Shown: positions 7,377 to 15,703 of the stretch, piece by piece
Layout of the letters: every line of letters begins with the position of its first letter
Numbering within the stretch: position 1 is the stretch's first letter
Source of the DNA: Conexibacter sp. CPCC 205762
Lineage (GTDB): Bacteria; Actinomycetota; Thermoleophilia; Solirubrobacterales; Solirubrobacteraceae
Assembly: GCF_030646155.1 (NCBI RefSeq)
Contig: NZ_JAUTDN010000037.1
Location: 1 to 64,000, forward strand
Length of the DNA stretch: 64,000 bases
Direction: 5' to 3'
The notes under the pieces: generated by a model
What the model was told of the DNA's origin: nothing
The model's input: only the letters and a program-made list of their open reading frames with translations
Database searches by the model: none
Program-made: the position numbers and the translations under genes

Positions 7377-8171
7377 ATGTCAGCGCACCAAGGCAGCAGC
7401 GACGCGACCCCTGACGCGGCCGCAGCCACCCCCGACGCGCTCGCCGGCAAGGTCGTGGCGATCACCGGCGCCAGCAGCGGGATCGGCGCCGCGACCGCGC
7501 GGCTGCTGGCCGCGCGCGGCGCGACGGTCGTGCTCGGCGCCCGCCGCAGCGACCGGCTCGACGCGCTCGCCGAGCAGATCCGCGCCGACGGCGGCAGCGC
7601 CGCGACCTGCGTCGTCGACGTCACCCGCCGCGACGACCTCGAAGCGCTCGTCGCGACCGCCGTCGAGCGCGGCGGCCGGCTCGACGTGCTCGTCTCCAAC
7701 GCCGGCATCAGCAGACTGAGCCCGCTCGCCGACGGCGACCTCGACGGCTGGGACGCGATGATCGACGTCAACCTGCGCGGCGTGCTGCACGGCATCGCGG
7801 CGGCGATGCCGCTCTTCCGCAGACAGGGCGAGGGCCACCTCGTCACGACCGTCTCGACCGCGGGGCTGAAGATCGTCCCGACCCAGAGCGTGTACGCCGC
7901 GACGAAGAACGCCGTCCGCACGCTGCTGGAGGGGCTGCGGCAGGAGTCGACTGACGGAGCCCTGCGGACGACCGCGATCTCGCCCGGCTACGTCCGCACG
8001 GAGCTGGCCGACTCGATCGAGGACGAGACCGCGCGGGCGCGCATCAAGCGCGACATGGAGACGCTCGCGATCGCGCCCGAGGCCGTCGCGCGCGCGATCG
8101 CCTTCGCGATCGAGCAGCCGCGCGACGTCGAGATCGGCGAGCTGACGATCCGCCCGGCCGTGCAGGGCTAG
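7377..8171 (+). CDS. Short-chain dehydrogenase/reductase (SDR), TetR-controlled
   Basis: 264 residues, classical SDR. The cofactor motif is ITGASSGIGAAT after a 20-residue Ala/Asp-rich leader, then NAG (SNAGIS) and the catalytic Ser with YAATK (VSTAGLK...VYAATKNA). The basic residues in LGARRSDRL favour NADP(H). The ATG at 7377 follows AGGAGG at 7365-7370. It resembles the YdfG-like/serine-dehydrogenase branch and has no genuine pathway neighbours. With the divergent TetR regulator it probably handles a small carbonyl or alcohol compound sensed by that regulator. Confidence 0.85.
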   Translation: MSAHQGSSDATPDAAAATPDALAGKVVAITGASSGIGAATARLLAARGATVVLGARRSDRLDALAEQIRADGGSAATCVVDVTRRDDLEALVATAVERGGRLDVLVSNAGISRLSPLADGDLDGWDAMIDVNLRGVLHGIAAAMPLFRRQGEGHLVTTVSTAGLKIVPTQSVYAATKNAVRTLLEGLRQESTDGALRTTAISPGYVRTELADSIEDETARARIKRDMETLAIAPEAVARAIAFAIEQPRDVEIGELTIRPAVQG

Positions 8172-8176
8172 CGGCG

Positions 8177-8950
8177 TCAGTACATCAGCAGCCCGCCGCT
8201 GACGTCGAGTGTCGCGCCGGTGATGTACGTCGCGTGCTGGGAGGCGAGGAAGACGACGGCGCCGGCCAGCTCCTCCGGCCGCGCGAAGCGGCCGAGCGGG
8301 ATCTGGTCGACGAAGCCGTCGATCTGCGCCGCCGGCAGGCCGTTGCGCAGCATCGGCGACTCGACCATCCCCGGCGCGACGCAGTTGACGCGGATCCCGT
8401 CGGCGGCGAAGGTGCGCGCCATCCCGCGCGAGAGCGAGACGACGCCGCCCTTCGTCGCGGCGTAGACGGCCGAGCCGCCGAAGCCGCCCGACTGCCATCC
8501 CTGCGAGGTGAAGTTGACGATCGCGCCGCCCTCGCCGCCGGCCCGCATCGCTCTCGCGCAGGCGCGGCCGAGGAAGAAGGTCGCGCGCAGGTTGACCTGC
8601 TCCTGCAGCTCCCAGTCGGCGGGTGTGACGTCGTCGAGGTCGGCGACGCGCTTGATCACGCCGGCGACGTGCGCGAGCACGTCGAGCCGCCCGGTCGCGG
8701 CGACGGCGCGCTGCACGAGCTGCTCGATCGCGTCGAGGTCCCGCAGGTCGGCGCTGAGCGCGACGTGGCGCTCGCCGTTGCCGGGCAGCCCGGCGACGAC
8801 GGCGCGCACCGCCGCCTCGTCGAGGTCGACGGCGACGACGCGCGCGCCGGCGGCGGCCAGCGCCGCCGCCACGTGCCGCCCGATCGCGCCGCTGGCGCCG
8901 GTCACGAGCGCCACGCGCCCGTCGAGCCCCGCGCCGAGATCCCAGCTCAC
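8177..8950 (-). CDS. SDR-family dehydrogenase of the sugar operon
   Basis: 257 residues. VTGASGAIGRH is the cofactor site, VAVDLDEA (an acidic residue after strand 2) suggests NAD(H), and the catalytic pair appears as FTSQGWQSGG and YAATKGG. The C-terminus GATLDVSGGLLMY is SDR-typical. It starts at a GTG overlapping the oxidoreductase stop (GTGA, 8947-8950) and is the last gene of the reverse-strand operon from 14910. In a non-phosphorylating deoxy-sugar route it could be the sugar 1-dehydrogenase or the 2-keto-3-deoxy-acid dehydrogenase; this is inference. Confidence 0.85.
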   Translation of the reverse strand: MSWDLGAGLDGRVALVTGASGAIGRHVAAALAAAGARVVAVDLDEAAVRAVVAGLPGNGERHVALSADLRDLDAIEQLVQRAVAATGRLDVLAHVAGVIKRVADLDDVTPADWELQEQVNLRATFFLGRACARAMRAGGEGGAIVNFTSQGWQSGGFGGSAVYAATKGGVVSLSRGMARTFAADGIRVNCVAPGMVESPMLRNGLPAAQIDGFVDQIPLGRFARPEELAGAVVFLASQHATYITGATLDVSGGLLMY

Positions 8951-10059
8951 GACGCCGCCGCCTCGCCCGCGCCGGCCGCCGCCGCGTCGCCCGCTTCGCT
9001 GACGCGCTCCAGCCTCCCGCTCGCGGCGCTGCGATACGCCGCGTCGAGCAGCTCGACCGTGCGCGCGGCCAGCTCGCCGGAGGAGTGGTTCTCGACCTCG
9101 CGGCCGAGCGCGAGGTCGATCAGCGCGTTGGGCGGGCCGTCGCAGTCGTAGGCGCCGTCGCCCTCGCGCACGTCCAGTCTCACGTCGACCCTGCCGCCGT
9201 CGGTCCACAGCCAGGCGATCTCGCGCTCGACGTCGAGCTGCAACTGGCCCGCGGAGCCGATCGCACGGACCTCCAGCTGGTGCTTGTTGCCGCCCGCGCC
9301 CTCGTGCGTGGAGCCGCCCGCGACGGTGCCGATCGCGCCGCCGCGGTAGCGCACCGCGAGCGCGTCGTGCAGCTCGACCGGCGCGCCCAGCGGCGCGCTC
9401 ATCAGCGCGAACGCCGACTCGCCGCGCAGCCCGGTCAGCCGCAGCGCCAGCCCCAGCGCGTGCGACAGCTGCGCCTGCGCGTAGCCGCCGCCGGAGAGGC
9501 GCGGGTCGGTCCAGGTCGCCTGCTCGGGGACTGTGTCGGGCGCGGCGTCCGGGTAGGCGCCGGTGTTCGACAGCAGCTCGCGCGTGACGCTCGCCATCTG
9601 CACCGACACCTGCTCGACCTCGCCGATGCCGTGCTCGGCGACGAGCGCCTGCAGCCCGCGCACCATCGGCTTCCAGTTCCAGCCGAAGGCGACGACCATC
9701 TCGCGCTGCAGGCGCGACGCGGTGTCGACGAGGTCCCACGCGTCGGCCGGGTCGATCGTGAACGGCTTCTCGACCAGCACGTGCGCGCCGGCCTCCATCG
9801 CCGCCTTCGCGTGCTCGTGGTGGAGCCCGGTCGGCGAGGCGATCAGGCAGACGTCGACGCCGGCGTCGAGCACGTCGCGATAGTCCTCGCTGGCGACGGC
9901 GAAGCCGTAGCGGTCGCGCACCCGCGCGAGCTGCTCGGCGCCGCGCCGCGAGACGCCGACGAACTCGACCTCGTCAGCCCGCCGCGCGAACGCCGGCAGG
10001 TGCGACGACAGCGCCCACGAGCCGGCGCCGATCACGCCCAGCCGCACTCTCCGCCTCAT
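8947..10059 (-). CDS. Gfo/Idh/MocA-family oxidoreductase
   Basis: 370 residues. The N-terminal Rossmann segment RLGVIGAGSWALSSHLPAF is followed by CLIASPTGLHHEH and HVLVEKPFTI, the EKP motif that defines the family (catalytic Lys). The C-terminal alpha/beta substrate domain includes GGYAQAQLSHALGLAL. Such enzymes oxidise or reduce sugars and inositols with NAD(P). The start at 10059 has GGTGGAGG 5-12 nt upstream. Separated from the upstream dehydratase by 85 bp, but in the same operon direction and coupled to the SDR. Confidence 0.87.
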   Translation of the reverse strand: MRRRVRLGVIGAGSWALSSHLPAFARRADEVEFVGVSRRGAEQLARVRDRYGFAVASEDYRDVLDAGVDVCLIASPTGLHHEHAKAAMEAGAHVLVEKPFTIDPADAWDLVDTASRLQREMVVAFGWNWKPMVRGLQALVAEHGIGEVEQVSVQMASVTRELLSNTGAYPDAAPDTVPEQATWTDPRLSGGGYAQAQLSHALGLALRLTGLRGESAFALMSAPLGAPVELHDALAVRYRGGAIGTVAGGSTHEGAGGNKHQLEVRAIGSAGQLQLDVEREIAWLWTDGGRVDVRLDVREGDGAYDCDGPPNALIDLALGREVENHSSGELAARTVELLDAAYRSAASGRLERVSEAGDAAAAGAGEAAAS

Positions 10060-10144
10060 GGCACACCTCCACCGGGAAGGCGAGCCGCCAGGCGAGCGTT
10101 CCCGACGGAATGCGAGGCTTCTTGCCGAGTCATTCCGCATCCTC

Positions 10145-11278
10145 TCATCGGTCGAGCCGGTAGCGCTCGACGACCGTCTCGTCGACCTCGATCCCGAGGC
10201 CGGGCCGCTCGCTCGACGGCAGCGCCCAGCCGCCGGCCGCCGGCGCGACGAAGGTGTCGCCGGCCAGCTCCTGCTGCATCGCGTTGGCGTGCGGCTTGAA
10301 CTCGAGCTGGTGGGCGTTGGGGGTCGCCCACGACAGCGCGAGGCTGGCGGCGTGCACGATCGCGCTCGACCACGAGTGGGCGTTGACCTGCGTCCCCGCC
10401 GCCTCGGCCGCGCGCGCCGCGCGCAGGAAGCCGCTGATCCCCTCGGCGCGGCCGGGGTCGATCCCGGCCACGTCGCAGGTGCCGGAGGCGACGATCCGCT
10501 CCAGCCCGCGCACGTTCCACTCGCGCTCGCCGTAGGCGATCAGCGTCGTCGTCTTCGCCCGCAGCGTCTCGTAGCCGGCCGGGTCGTCGGCGCCGAGCGG
10601 CTCCTCGATCCAGTGCAGACCGAACGCTTCGAACGCCCGCGTCCGCGCGACAGCCTCCGCGACCGACCATCTCACTCTCACGCCGAGGTCGACCATGATC
10701 TGCGCCTGCGGCCCGAGCGCCTCGCGCAGCGCGCCCACGAACGCCACGTCGCGCTCGTGCGAGAAGCCGAGGTTCGCGTCGCCGCGCTTGCCGAAGCCGA
10801 CCTTGGCGCCCTCGGCGCGGCCGTCGACCCACGCGGCGATCTCGCCGACGAGGTCCTCGATCGCGACGTGCGTCGCGTGCGAGGAGGCGATCGCCGGAAG
10901 CCGCTGCTTGGCCGGCCCGCCGAGCAGGTCCAGCAGCGGGCGGCCGAGCAGCTGCCCGCGCAGGTCCCACAGCGCGATGTCGAGCGTGGCGATCGCGAAC
11001 GAGGCGATCCCGGCGCCGCCGTACCACCAGGTGTGCTCGCGCAGCGAGCGCCAGATCGCGTCGACCGCGACCGGGTCGCGCCCGACGACGAGGTCGCCGA
11101 GCCCGCGCACCAGCTCGGCGGTCGCGCGCGAGGCCTCCGGCCACATCGTGACCGCCTCGCCCCAGCCGACCGCGCCGGAGGAGTCGACCACGCGCACGAG
11201 CAGCAGGTGGCGCTCGGCGCCGTGGTCGTTGGGCTCGGGATAGGCGACCGGGATCGCCTCCACGGACACGACGCTCAT
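10145..11278 (-). CDS. Enolase-superfamily (mandelate racemase-like) sugar-acid dehydratase
   Basis: 377 residues. The N-terminal capping domain includes VGWGEAVTMWPE. Barrel metal ligands are seen in IMVDLGVRV (Asp), HWIEEPL (Glu) and AYGEREW (Glu). The strand-2 lysine region is GAKVGFGKRG, in place of the usual KxK, and a candidate base His lies in VNAHSWSSA. It is coupled to the ABC permease (ATGA at 11275-11278), so transport and dehydration of the same sugar acid or sugar are linked. With the mutarotase-type gene at 15016, an L-rhamnonate/L-fuconate dehydratase role is plausible but not proven. Confidence 0.82.
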   Translation of the reverse strand: MSVVSVEAIPVAYPEPNDHGAERHLLLVRVVDSSGAVGWGEAVTMWPEASRATAELVRGLGDLVVGRDPVAVDAIWRSLREHTWWYGGAGIASFAIATLDIALWDLRGQLLGRPLLDLLGGPAKQRLPAIASSHATHVAIEDLVGEIAAWVDGRAEGAKVGFGKRGDANLGFSHERDVAFVGALREALGPQAQIMVDLGVRVRWSVAEAVARTRAFEAFGLHWIEEPLGADDPAGYETLRAKTTTLIAYGEREWNVRGLERIVASGTCDVAGIDPGRAEGISGFLRAARAAEAAGTQVNAHSWSSAIVHAASLALSWATPNAHQLEFKPHANAMQQELAGDTFVAPAAGGWALPSSERPGLGIEVDETVVERYRLDR

Positions 11279-12291
11279 TCGCGCGTGAGCCGCAGCCGCA
11301 GCTGGTCGAAGGAGACGGCGAGCGCGAGCAGCGTGCCGCGCGCGACGTCCTGCCAGAAGGAGTTGACGCTCAGCAGCGTCAGCCCGTTGTTGAGCACCGC
11401 GATCACGAGCAGGCCGAAGAGCGTGCCGACGATCGTGCCGCGGCCGCCGGCCAGCGACGCGCCGCCGAGCACGACCGCCGTGATGACTGACAGCTCCAGC
11501 CCGTTGCCGGCCTGCGTCGAGGCGGCGCTCAGCTGCGAGACGTTGATCAGCGCCGCCAGCGCGACGAACGCGCCCGACAGCAGGAAGCCGATGAAGATCA
11601 GCCGCCCGGTGCGCAGGCCGGTCAGCCGCGCGGCGACCGGGTTGGCGCCGATCGCGTACATCGAGCGGCCGATCACCGTGTAGCGCATCAGGACGTAGAA
11701 GCCGATCACCACGACGGCGAAGATGATGACGGGCAGCGGGATGTCGAAGAAGGGACGCGAGGTGCCGAGCGTCGAGAAGCCGTTCAGCGGCAGCGTCTGG
11801 CCGTCGGCGATCACGCGTGCGAGGCCGGCGAAGGCGGCCAGCGTCGCGAGCGTCGTGATCAGCGGGTTGACGCCGATCACCGTCACGAGCGTGCCGTTGA
11901 TGCAGGCGACCAGCAGCCCGGCCGCGACGGCGGCGACGATCCCGAGGAAGATCCCCTGCTTGTCGGCGACGTAGGCCATCACGACGCCGCAGAACGTCAG
12001 CGCCGAGCCGACCGACAGGTCGACCTGGCCGGAGACCATCAGCAGCGTCGCCGGCGCGGCGATGATGCCGGTGATCGCGGCGGCGGTGAGGATGTTGAGG
12101 AAGTTGTCGTAGTTGAGGAAGAACTCCGACTTGATCGAGAAGAAGATCCCCAGCGCGAGCAGCAGCAGCACCAGCGGCGCGATGTCGGGCAGCCGCGTCA
12201 GCAGCTCGCCGGGTCCGCTCTTGCGCGCGGTCGGCGCGGGCGCCCCGGGCTCGGTCGCGGCGGCCTCGCCTGTCGTTCCGACGGGGGTCAC
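11275..12291 (-). CDS. Sugar ABC transporter permease (RbsC/BPD_transp_2 family)
   Basis: 338 residues with about 8-10 hydrophobic segments. GLELSVITAVVLGGASLAGGRGTIVGT (visible in parts as VITAVVLGGASLAGGRGT) is the conserved cytoplasmic loop of ribose-type permeases, and SGQVDLSVGS is another family mark. It should form the membrane channel with the ATPase at 12288 and the lipoprotein at 13795. The GTG start at 12291 overlaps the ATPase stop (GTGA), and the stop overlaps the dehydratase start. Confidence 0.92.
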   Translation of the reverse strand: MTPVGTTGEAAATEPGAPAPTARKSGPGELLTRLPDIAPLVLLLLALGIFFSIKSEFFLNYDNFLNILTAAAITGIIAAPATLLMVSGQVDLSVGSALTFCGVVMAYVADKQGIFLGIVAAVAAGLLVACINGTLVTVIGVNPLITTLATLAAFAGLARVIADGQTLPLNGFSTLGTSRPFFDIPLPVIIFAVVVIGFYVLMRYTVIGRSMYAIGANPVAARLTGLRTGRLIFIGFLLSGAFVALAALINVSQLSAASTQAGNGLELSVITAVVLGGASLAGGRGTIVGTLFGLLVIAVLNNGLTLLSVNSFWQDVARGTLLALAVSFDQLRLRLTRE

Positions 12292-13787
12292 CCGCCCACC
12301 TCCTCGGTCAGTCTCTGGGTCGTGATCTGGTCGGCCTCCAGCTCGGCTGCGACGCGACCGCGCGCCATCACGATCGCGCGGTCGGCGAGCTGGACGACCT
12401 CCTCGTAGTCGGATGTGGCGACGAGCACGCCGACGCCGCCGGCGGCCAGCTCGCGGATCGCGCGGTAGATCTCCTGGCGCGCGCCGACGTCGACGCCGCG
12501 GGTCGGCTCGATCAGCAGCAGCACGCGCGATCTGCGCTCCAGCCAGCGGCCCAGCAGGACCTTCTGCTGGTTGCCGCCGGAGAGCGTCCCGAGCAGCTGC
12601 GCGGGGTCGTTGCGGGAGCGGATCCTGAGCGCCTCGTGCCAGCGGCCGTAGGCGCTCGCCTCGCGCGCGTCGGAGATGAAGAGGCCCTTCGTGCGCATGC
12701 TCCACCACGACGGCGCGGCGAGGTTCTCGGCGACCGAGCGGACGAGGAAGGCGCCCTCGCGCTGGCGGTCGGCCGGCAGCAGGCCGATCCCGGCGGCGAT
12801 CGCGTCGGCCGGGTCGCGCAGCTTCGCTCTTCTGCCGGCGATCTCGATCGCGCCGCGGCTCAGCGGCCGCAGCCCGAAGGCCGCCTCGGCGACCTCGGCG
12901 ATGCCCGAGCCGAGCTTGCCGTAGAGCGCGACGACCTCGCCGGGGCGGACGTCGAGCGCGACGTCGTCGAAGGCGCCGTCGACCGACGCGCGGTCGAACC
13001 GCAGCACCGGCGCCGGCGAGACGGAGGCCGGCGCGGCCGGCCGTCTGACCTCGCCGATGTCGCGGCCGACCATCGCCGCGACGAGGTCGGCGCGGCCGAA
13101 GTCGCCGGCCGGCCCCTCCAGCGCGACGCCGCCGTCGCGCAGGACGGCGACCCGGTCGGCGATCTCGGCGACCTCGTCGAGCCGGTGGGTGATGTAGATC
13201 AGCGCCGTGCCCTGCTCGCGCAGGCGGCGGACGAAGCCGAACAGCCGCTCGGTCTCCTGCGCGGAGAGGGCGGCGGTCGGCTCGTCGAGGATCAGGCAGC
13301 GCGCTCTGTCGGAGAGGGCGCGCGCGATCTCGACGATCTGGCGCTCGCCGACGGGCAGCGTGCCGACCGGCGCGTCGACGTCGAGCTCGACGCCGAGCTG
13401 GTCGAGCACCTCGCGCGCGCGGCGGCGGATCTCGTCCCAGCGGACGAACGGGCCGCGCGTCGGCCAGCGGCCGAGCGAGATGTTCTCGGCGACGGTCAGG
13501 GTCGGGGCGTCGGCGAGCTCCTGGAAGATCATGCGGATGCCGTGCTCGCGCGCGCTCAGCGGCGTCAGCGCGGCATGCGACGCGCCGCCGACGATCACCT
13601 CGCCCTGATCGGGCTGGTAGTCGCCGGCGACGATCTTGACGAGCGTCGACTTGCCGGCTCCGTTCTCGCCCAGGAGGGCGAGCACGGAGCCGCCGGGCGC
13701 GTCGAGGTCCACGCCGTGGAGGACCTCGACGCCGCCGAACGCCTTCCGGATCCCGCGTGCCTGGAGCAGGAAGGGAGCTGAGGTCAT
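12288..13787 (-). CDS. Sugar ABC transporter, double ATPase subunit (RbsA/MglA type)
   Basis: 499 residues, the usual size for duplicated sugar ATPases. Domain 1 (about 1-235) has LLGENGAGKST (Walker A), a degenerate signature and LILDEPTAALS (Walker B). Domain 2 (about 250-495) lacks a good Walker A (LYGKLGSGIAE) but has LSGGNQQKVLLGRWL and LLIEPTRGVDVGA. This asymmetry is normal in the family. The gene is 7 bp after the binding-protein stop and overlaps the permease start. Confidence 0.93.
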   Translation of the reverse strand: MTSAPFLLQARGIRKAFGGVEVLHGVDLDAPGGSVLALLGENGAGKSTLVKIVAGDYQPDQGEVIVGGASHAALTPLSAREHGIRMIFQELADAPTLTVAENISLGRWPTRGPFVRWDEIRRRAREVLDQLGVELDVDAPVGTLPVGERQIVEIARALSDRARCLILDEPTAALSAQETERLFGFVRRLREQGTALIYITHRLDEVAEIADRVAVLRDGGVALEGPAGDFGRADLVAAMVGRDIGEVRRPAAPASVSPAPVLRFDRASVDGAFDDVALDVRPGEVVALYGKLGSGIAEVAEAAFGLRPLSRGAIEIAGRRAKLRDPADAIAAGIGLLPADRQREGAFLVRSVAENLAAPSWWSMRTKGLFISDAREASAYGRWHEALRIRSRNDPAQLLGTLSGGNQQKVLLGRWLERRSRVLLLIEPTRGVDVGARQEIYRAIRELAAGGVGVLVATSDYEEVVQLADRAIVMARGRVAAELEADQITTQRLTEEVGG

Positions 13788-13794
13788 CGCGCGC

Positions 13795-14910
13795 TCAGCA
13801 GTCCTTCGGCGCGTAGATCTCGTCGACGTTCTCGGCCGTCACGAGCGTGTGCGGCACGAGCAGCTCCTCCGGGATTCTCTCGCCCTTGACCGCCTTGATC
13901 AGGTACGGGATGCCGATCTCGCCGTAGCGCTCGGGGAAGTAGCCGGTGTCGGCAACCCAGTTCGGGTTCGTCTTGATGCCGCACCACGACGACGGGTCGG
14001 CGCCCTGGCCGGAGACGTAGATGTCGCCCTCGCGGCCGGCCGTCTTGGCCGCCGCCAGCGCGCCCAGCACGCCGTCGTCGTTGAGCGCCACGACGACGAT
14101 CTTCTTCTGGCCCGGGAGCGTCGTGAGCGTGTCCGTCATCTTCGTGCGGGCGGTGTCGGTGCGGTCGGCGTCGAGCACCTTCTCGTTCTTCAGCTCGCCG
14201 GGGCAGACCGACTGGAAGCCCTTGCGGTAGCCGCCCATCCGCTGCGCGGAGGCATCCGGGGAGGCGGTCGACTCCAGCGACACGTAGGCGTCGTAGTCGC
14301 AGTCCCATCTGTCCTTCGCGAATCTGCCCATCGCCTCGCCGGCGATGAAGCCGGCGTACTCGTTGGCGGCGCCCGAGAAGGCGACCTGGCACGGCTTCTG
14401 CACGATGTCGACGGCGATCACCGGGCCGTCCGGGCCGGCGGCGCAGATCGCGCCGGCGAGCTTCTGGTCGACCTGGAAGTTGAGGTAGCCCTGCACCCCC
14501 TGGGTCTTGAACGACTTCGCGCAGTCGAGCGCCTTCTGGCCGTCGAGCTGCGAGTCGCAGACGACCAGCTCGGCGCCGGCCGCCTCGGCGTTTCTCTTCA
14601 TGCCGTCGGTGACGAGCTTGGAGAAGGGGACGGAGTCGCCGAGCGCGATGAAGCCGAGCTTGAGGCCTCTGCCGCTGCCGGCTCTCGGCACCTCGAAGTC
14701 GACGATGCCCTCTCTCGAGACGGCGGGGGTCTCGGCGGCCGGCGCCTCGCTGGCGCTCGTGTCCGCCGGCGCGGCGGCGGCCGAGGTGTCGGCACTGCTG
14801 CTGGCGCCGTCGTCGTCGCTGCTGCCGCAGGCGGCGACGCCGACGACGAGCGCGGCGCAGGCGCCGAGCGCGACCGCGGCGCGGCCGAGCCGGTCAATCA
14901 GTTCGCTCAC
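13795..14910 (-). CDS. Sugar ABC transporter substrate-binding lipoprotein
   Basis: 371 residues. The GTG start at 14910 follows GAGGAGGAGAG. The signal region LGACAALVVGVAAC ends in a lipobox Cys, followed by an Asp/Ser/Ala-rich linker. The mature part is a type-1 periplasmic-binding-protein fold (GFIALGDSVPFSK, VVCDSQLDG, VVALNDDGVLGALAA). A longer upstream frame to 15009 overlaps the operator at 14963 and adds no signal sequence, so I reject it. First gene of the uptake operon running to 8177. Confidence 0.9.
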   Translation of the reverse strand: MSELIDRLGRAAVALGACAALVVGVAACGSSDDDGASSSADTSAAAAPADTSASEAPAAETPAVSREGIVDFEVPRAGSGRGLKLGFIALGDSVPFSKLVTDGMKRNAEAAGAELVVCDSQLDGQKALDCAKSFKTQGVQGYLNFQVDQKLAGAICAAGPDGPVIAVDIVQKPCQVAFSGAANEYAGFIAGEAMGRFAKDRWDCDYDAYVSLESTASPDASAQRMGGYRKGFQSVCPGELKNEKVLDADRTDTARTKMTDTLTTLPGQKKIVVVALNDDGVLGALAAAKTAGREGDIYVSGQGADPSSWCGIKTNPNWVADTGYFPERYGEIGIPYLIKAVKGERIPEELLVPHTLVTAENVDEIYAPKDC

Positions 14911-14962
14911 TTCTCTCCTCCTCGAAGAAACGGTGGCGGGCACGGGGGTTCCCACACTCGGT

Positions 14963-14976
14963 TGGAAACGTTTCCA
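14963..14976. promoter_or_regulatory. Perfect LacI-type operator
   Basis: tggaaacgtttcca is a perfect 14-bp palindrome 53 bp upstream of the binding-protein GTG. It is the canonical LacI/GalR consensus and the best copy of the TGGAAACG motif in the window. Control by the LacI protein at 4702 is inferred. Confidence 0.8.
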
Positions 14977-15015
14977 CAAACGTATCCCGTTGTCAATCGC
15001 CCGTGTCAACGGGCG

Positions 15016-15333
15016 TCAGTCGAGGTGCCAGACCTGCTCTGCCCAGCGCAGCTCGCCGGCCTCGTCGGCGAGCGCCTCGATCACGTCCTCGAACCACTCG
15101 CCCCAGCGCGCGTTGACCTCGGTCGCGCCCATGCGGCCGAAGGCGGTCGCCGCGTCGGGCTCGCATTCGCAGTAGGCGTAGACCTCCCGCCCGCGCCGGA
15201 AGAGCGTGTAGTTGGCGATCCCCGAGGCCTTCAGCTCTGCGACCATCTCGGGCCAGATCTCGTCGTGCCGGCGGCGGTATTCCGCCTCCATCCCGGGACG
15301 CAGCGTGAAGGTGAAGCAGCAGCGCTCCATCAT
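15016..15333 (-). CDS. rhaM: L-rhamnose mutarotase family protein (RhaM/DUF718-like)
   Basis: 105 residues, the family length. The N-terminus RCCFTFTLRPGMEAEYRRRHDEIWPEM (in parts: TLRPGMEAEYRRRHDEIWPE) holds the conserved Tyr/His of rhamnose mutarotase, and the protein ends in QVWHLD, the family's C-terminal HLD. It interconverts alpha and beta anomers of a deoxy-aldose, supplying the form used by the first dehydrogenase. Related COG3254 proteins act on L-fucose, so rhamnose versus fucose is open. A tandem ATG (15330/15333) follows GAGGAGGAG. It lies just upstream of the transporter operon, in the same direction, with its own LacI-type site. Confidence 0.82.
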   Translation of the reverse strand: MMERCCFTFTLRPGMEAEYRRRHDEIWPEMVAELKASGIANYTLFRRGREVYAYCECEPDAATAFGRMGATEVNARWGEWFEDVIEALADEAGELRWAEQVWHLD

Positions 15334-15352
15334 CTCTCCTCCTCAGTCAGCC

Positions 15353-15366
15353 TGGAACCGTTCCCG
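15353..15366. promoter_or_regulatory. LacI-type operator before the mutarotase gene
   Basis: tggaaccgttcccg has GGAAC/GTTCC arms and lies 20 bp upstream of the mutarotase start. It is a weaker relative of the perfect site at 14963-14976. Confidence 0.6.
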
Positions 15367-15703
15367 GGATCGTAACGGGCCGCGCTTACCGCTCACCGCA
15401 CCAGCTGTCAGCGGATCAGTCCCCGAGGAGTTCGGGAGATCGGGGGGCGGCTATCGGCTGACCCGCATGCTTTTGGCACGTTTCCGTCGTGTGAACGAGC
15501 GAAATTGCGCCGCTGCGGAGAAGCGGAAACAGGTGTGTACGACGAACGGTAGTAGGGGTATGGGCCGCACCCTCCCGGTGTCCAAACGCAACGCGAAATT
15601 CACGCTCCTCCCGGACTGGAGAAGCAATTGACTCACCTGAGAGGATCATCGGCGTCCCAGCCCGGCCTTCCCCACGCCGGGCACATCCGCATTCCCCTGG
15701 GAG
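15367..15703. other. Non-coding gap before the secreted beta-helix gene
   Basis: No convincing gene. It is less G+C-rich than its surroundings around 15470-15640. A possible stress-sigma-type promoter reads GTGT, 17 bp, GGGTAT (15556-15561). A TTGACT hexamer (15628-15633) lacks a good -10 partner. A small hairpin gcccggc/gccgggc spans 15660-15682, 20 bp before the ATG. All of these assignments are weak. Confidence 0.35.

Noticed and set aside
13795..15009. Longer sugar-binding protein starting near 15009
   Set aside because: The extension crosses the perfect LacI operator and lacks a signal sequence; the GTG at 14910 has a strong ribosome site and a lipoprotein signal.
15367..15703. Riboswitch in the gap before the beta-helix gene
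   Set aside because: No conserved riboswitch core could be recognised by eye; only weak promoter-like and hairpin elements are visible.
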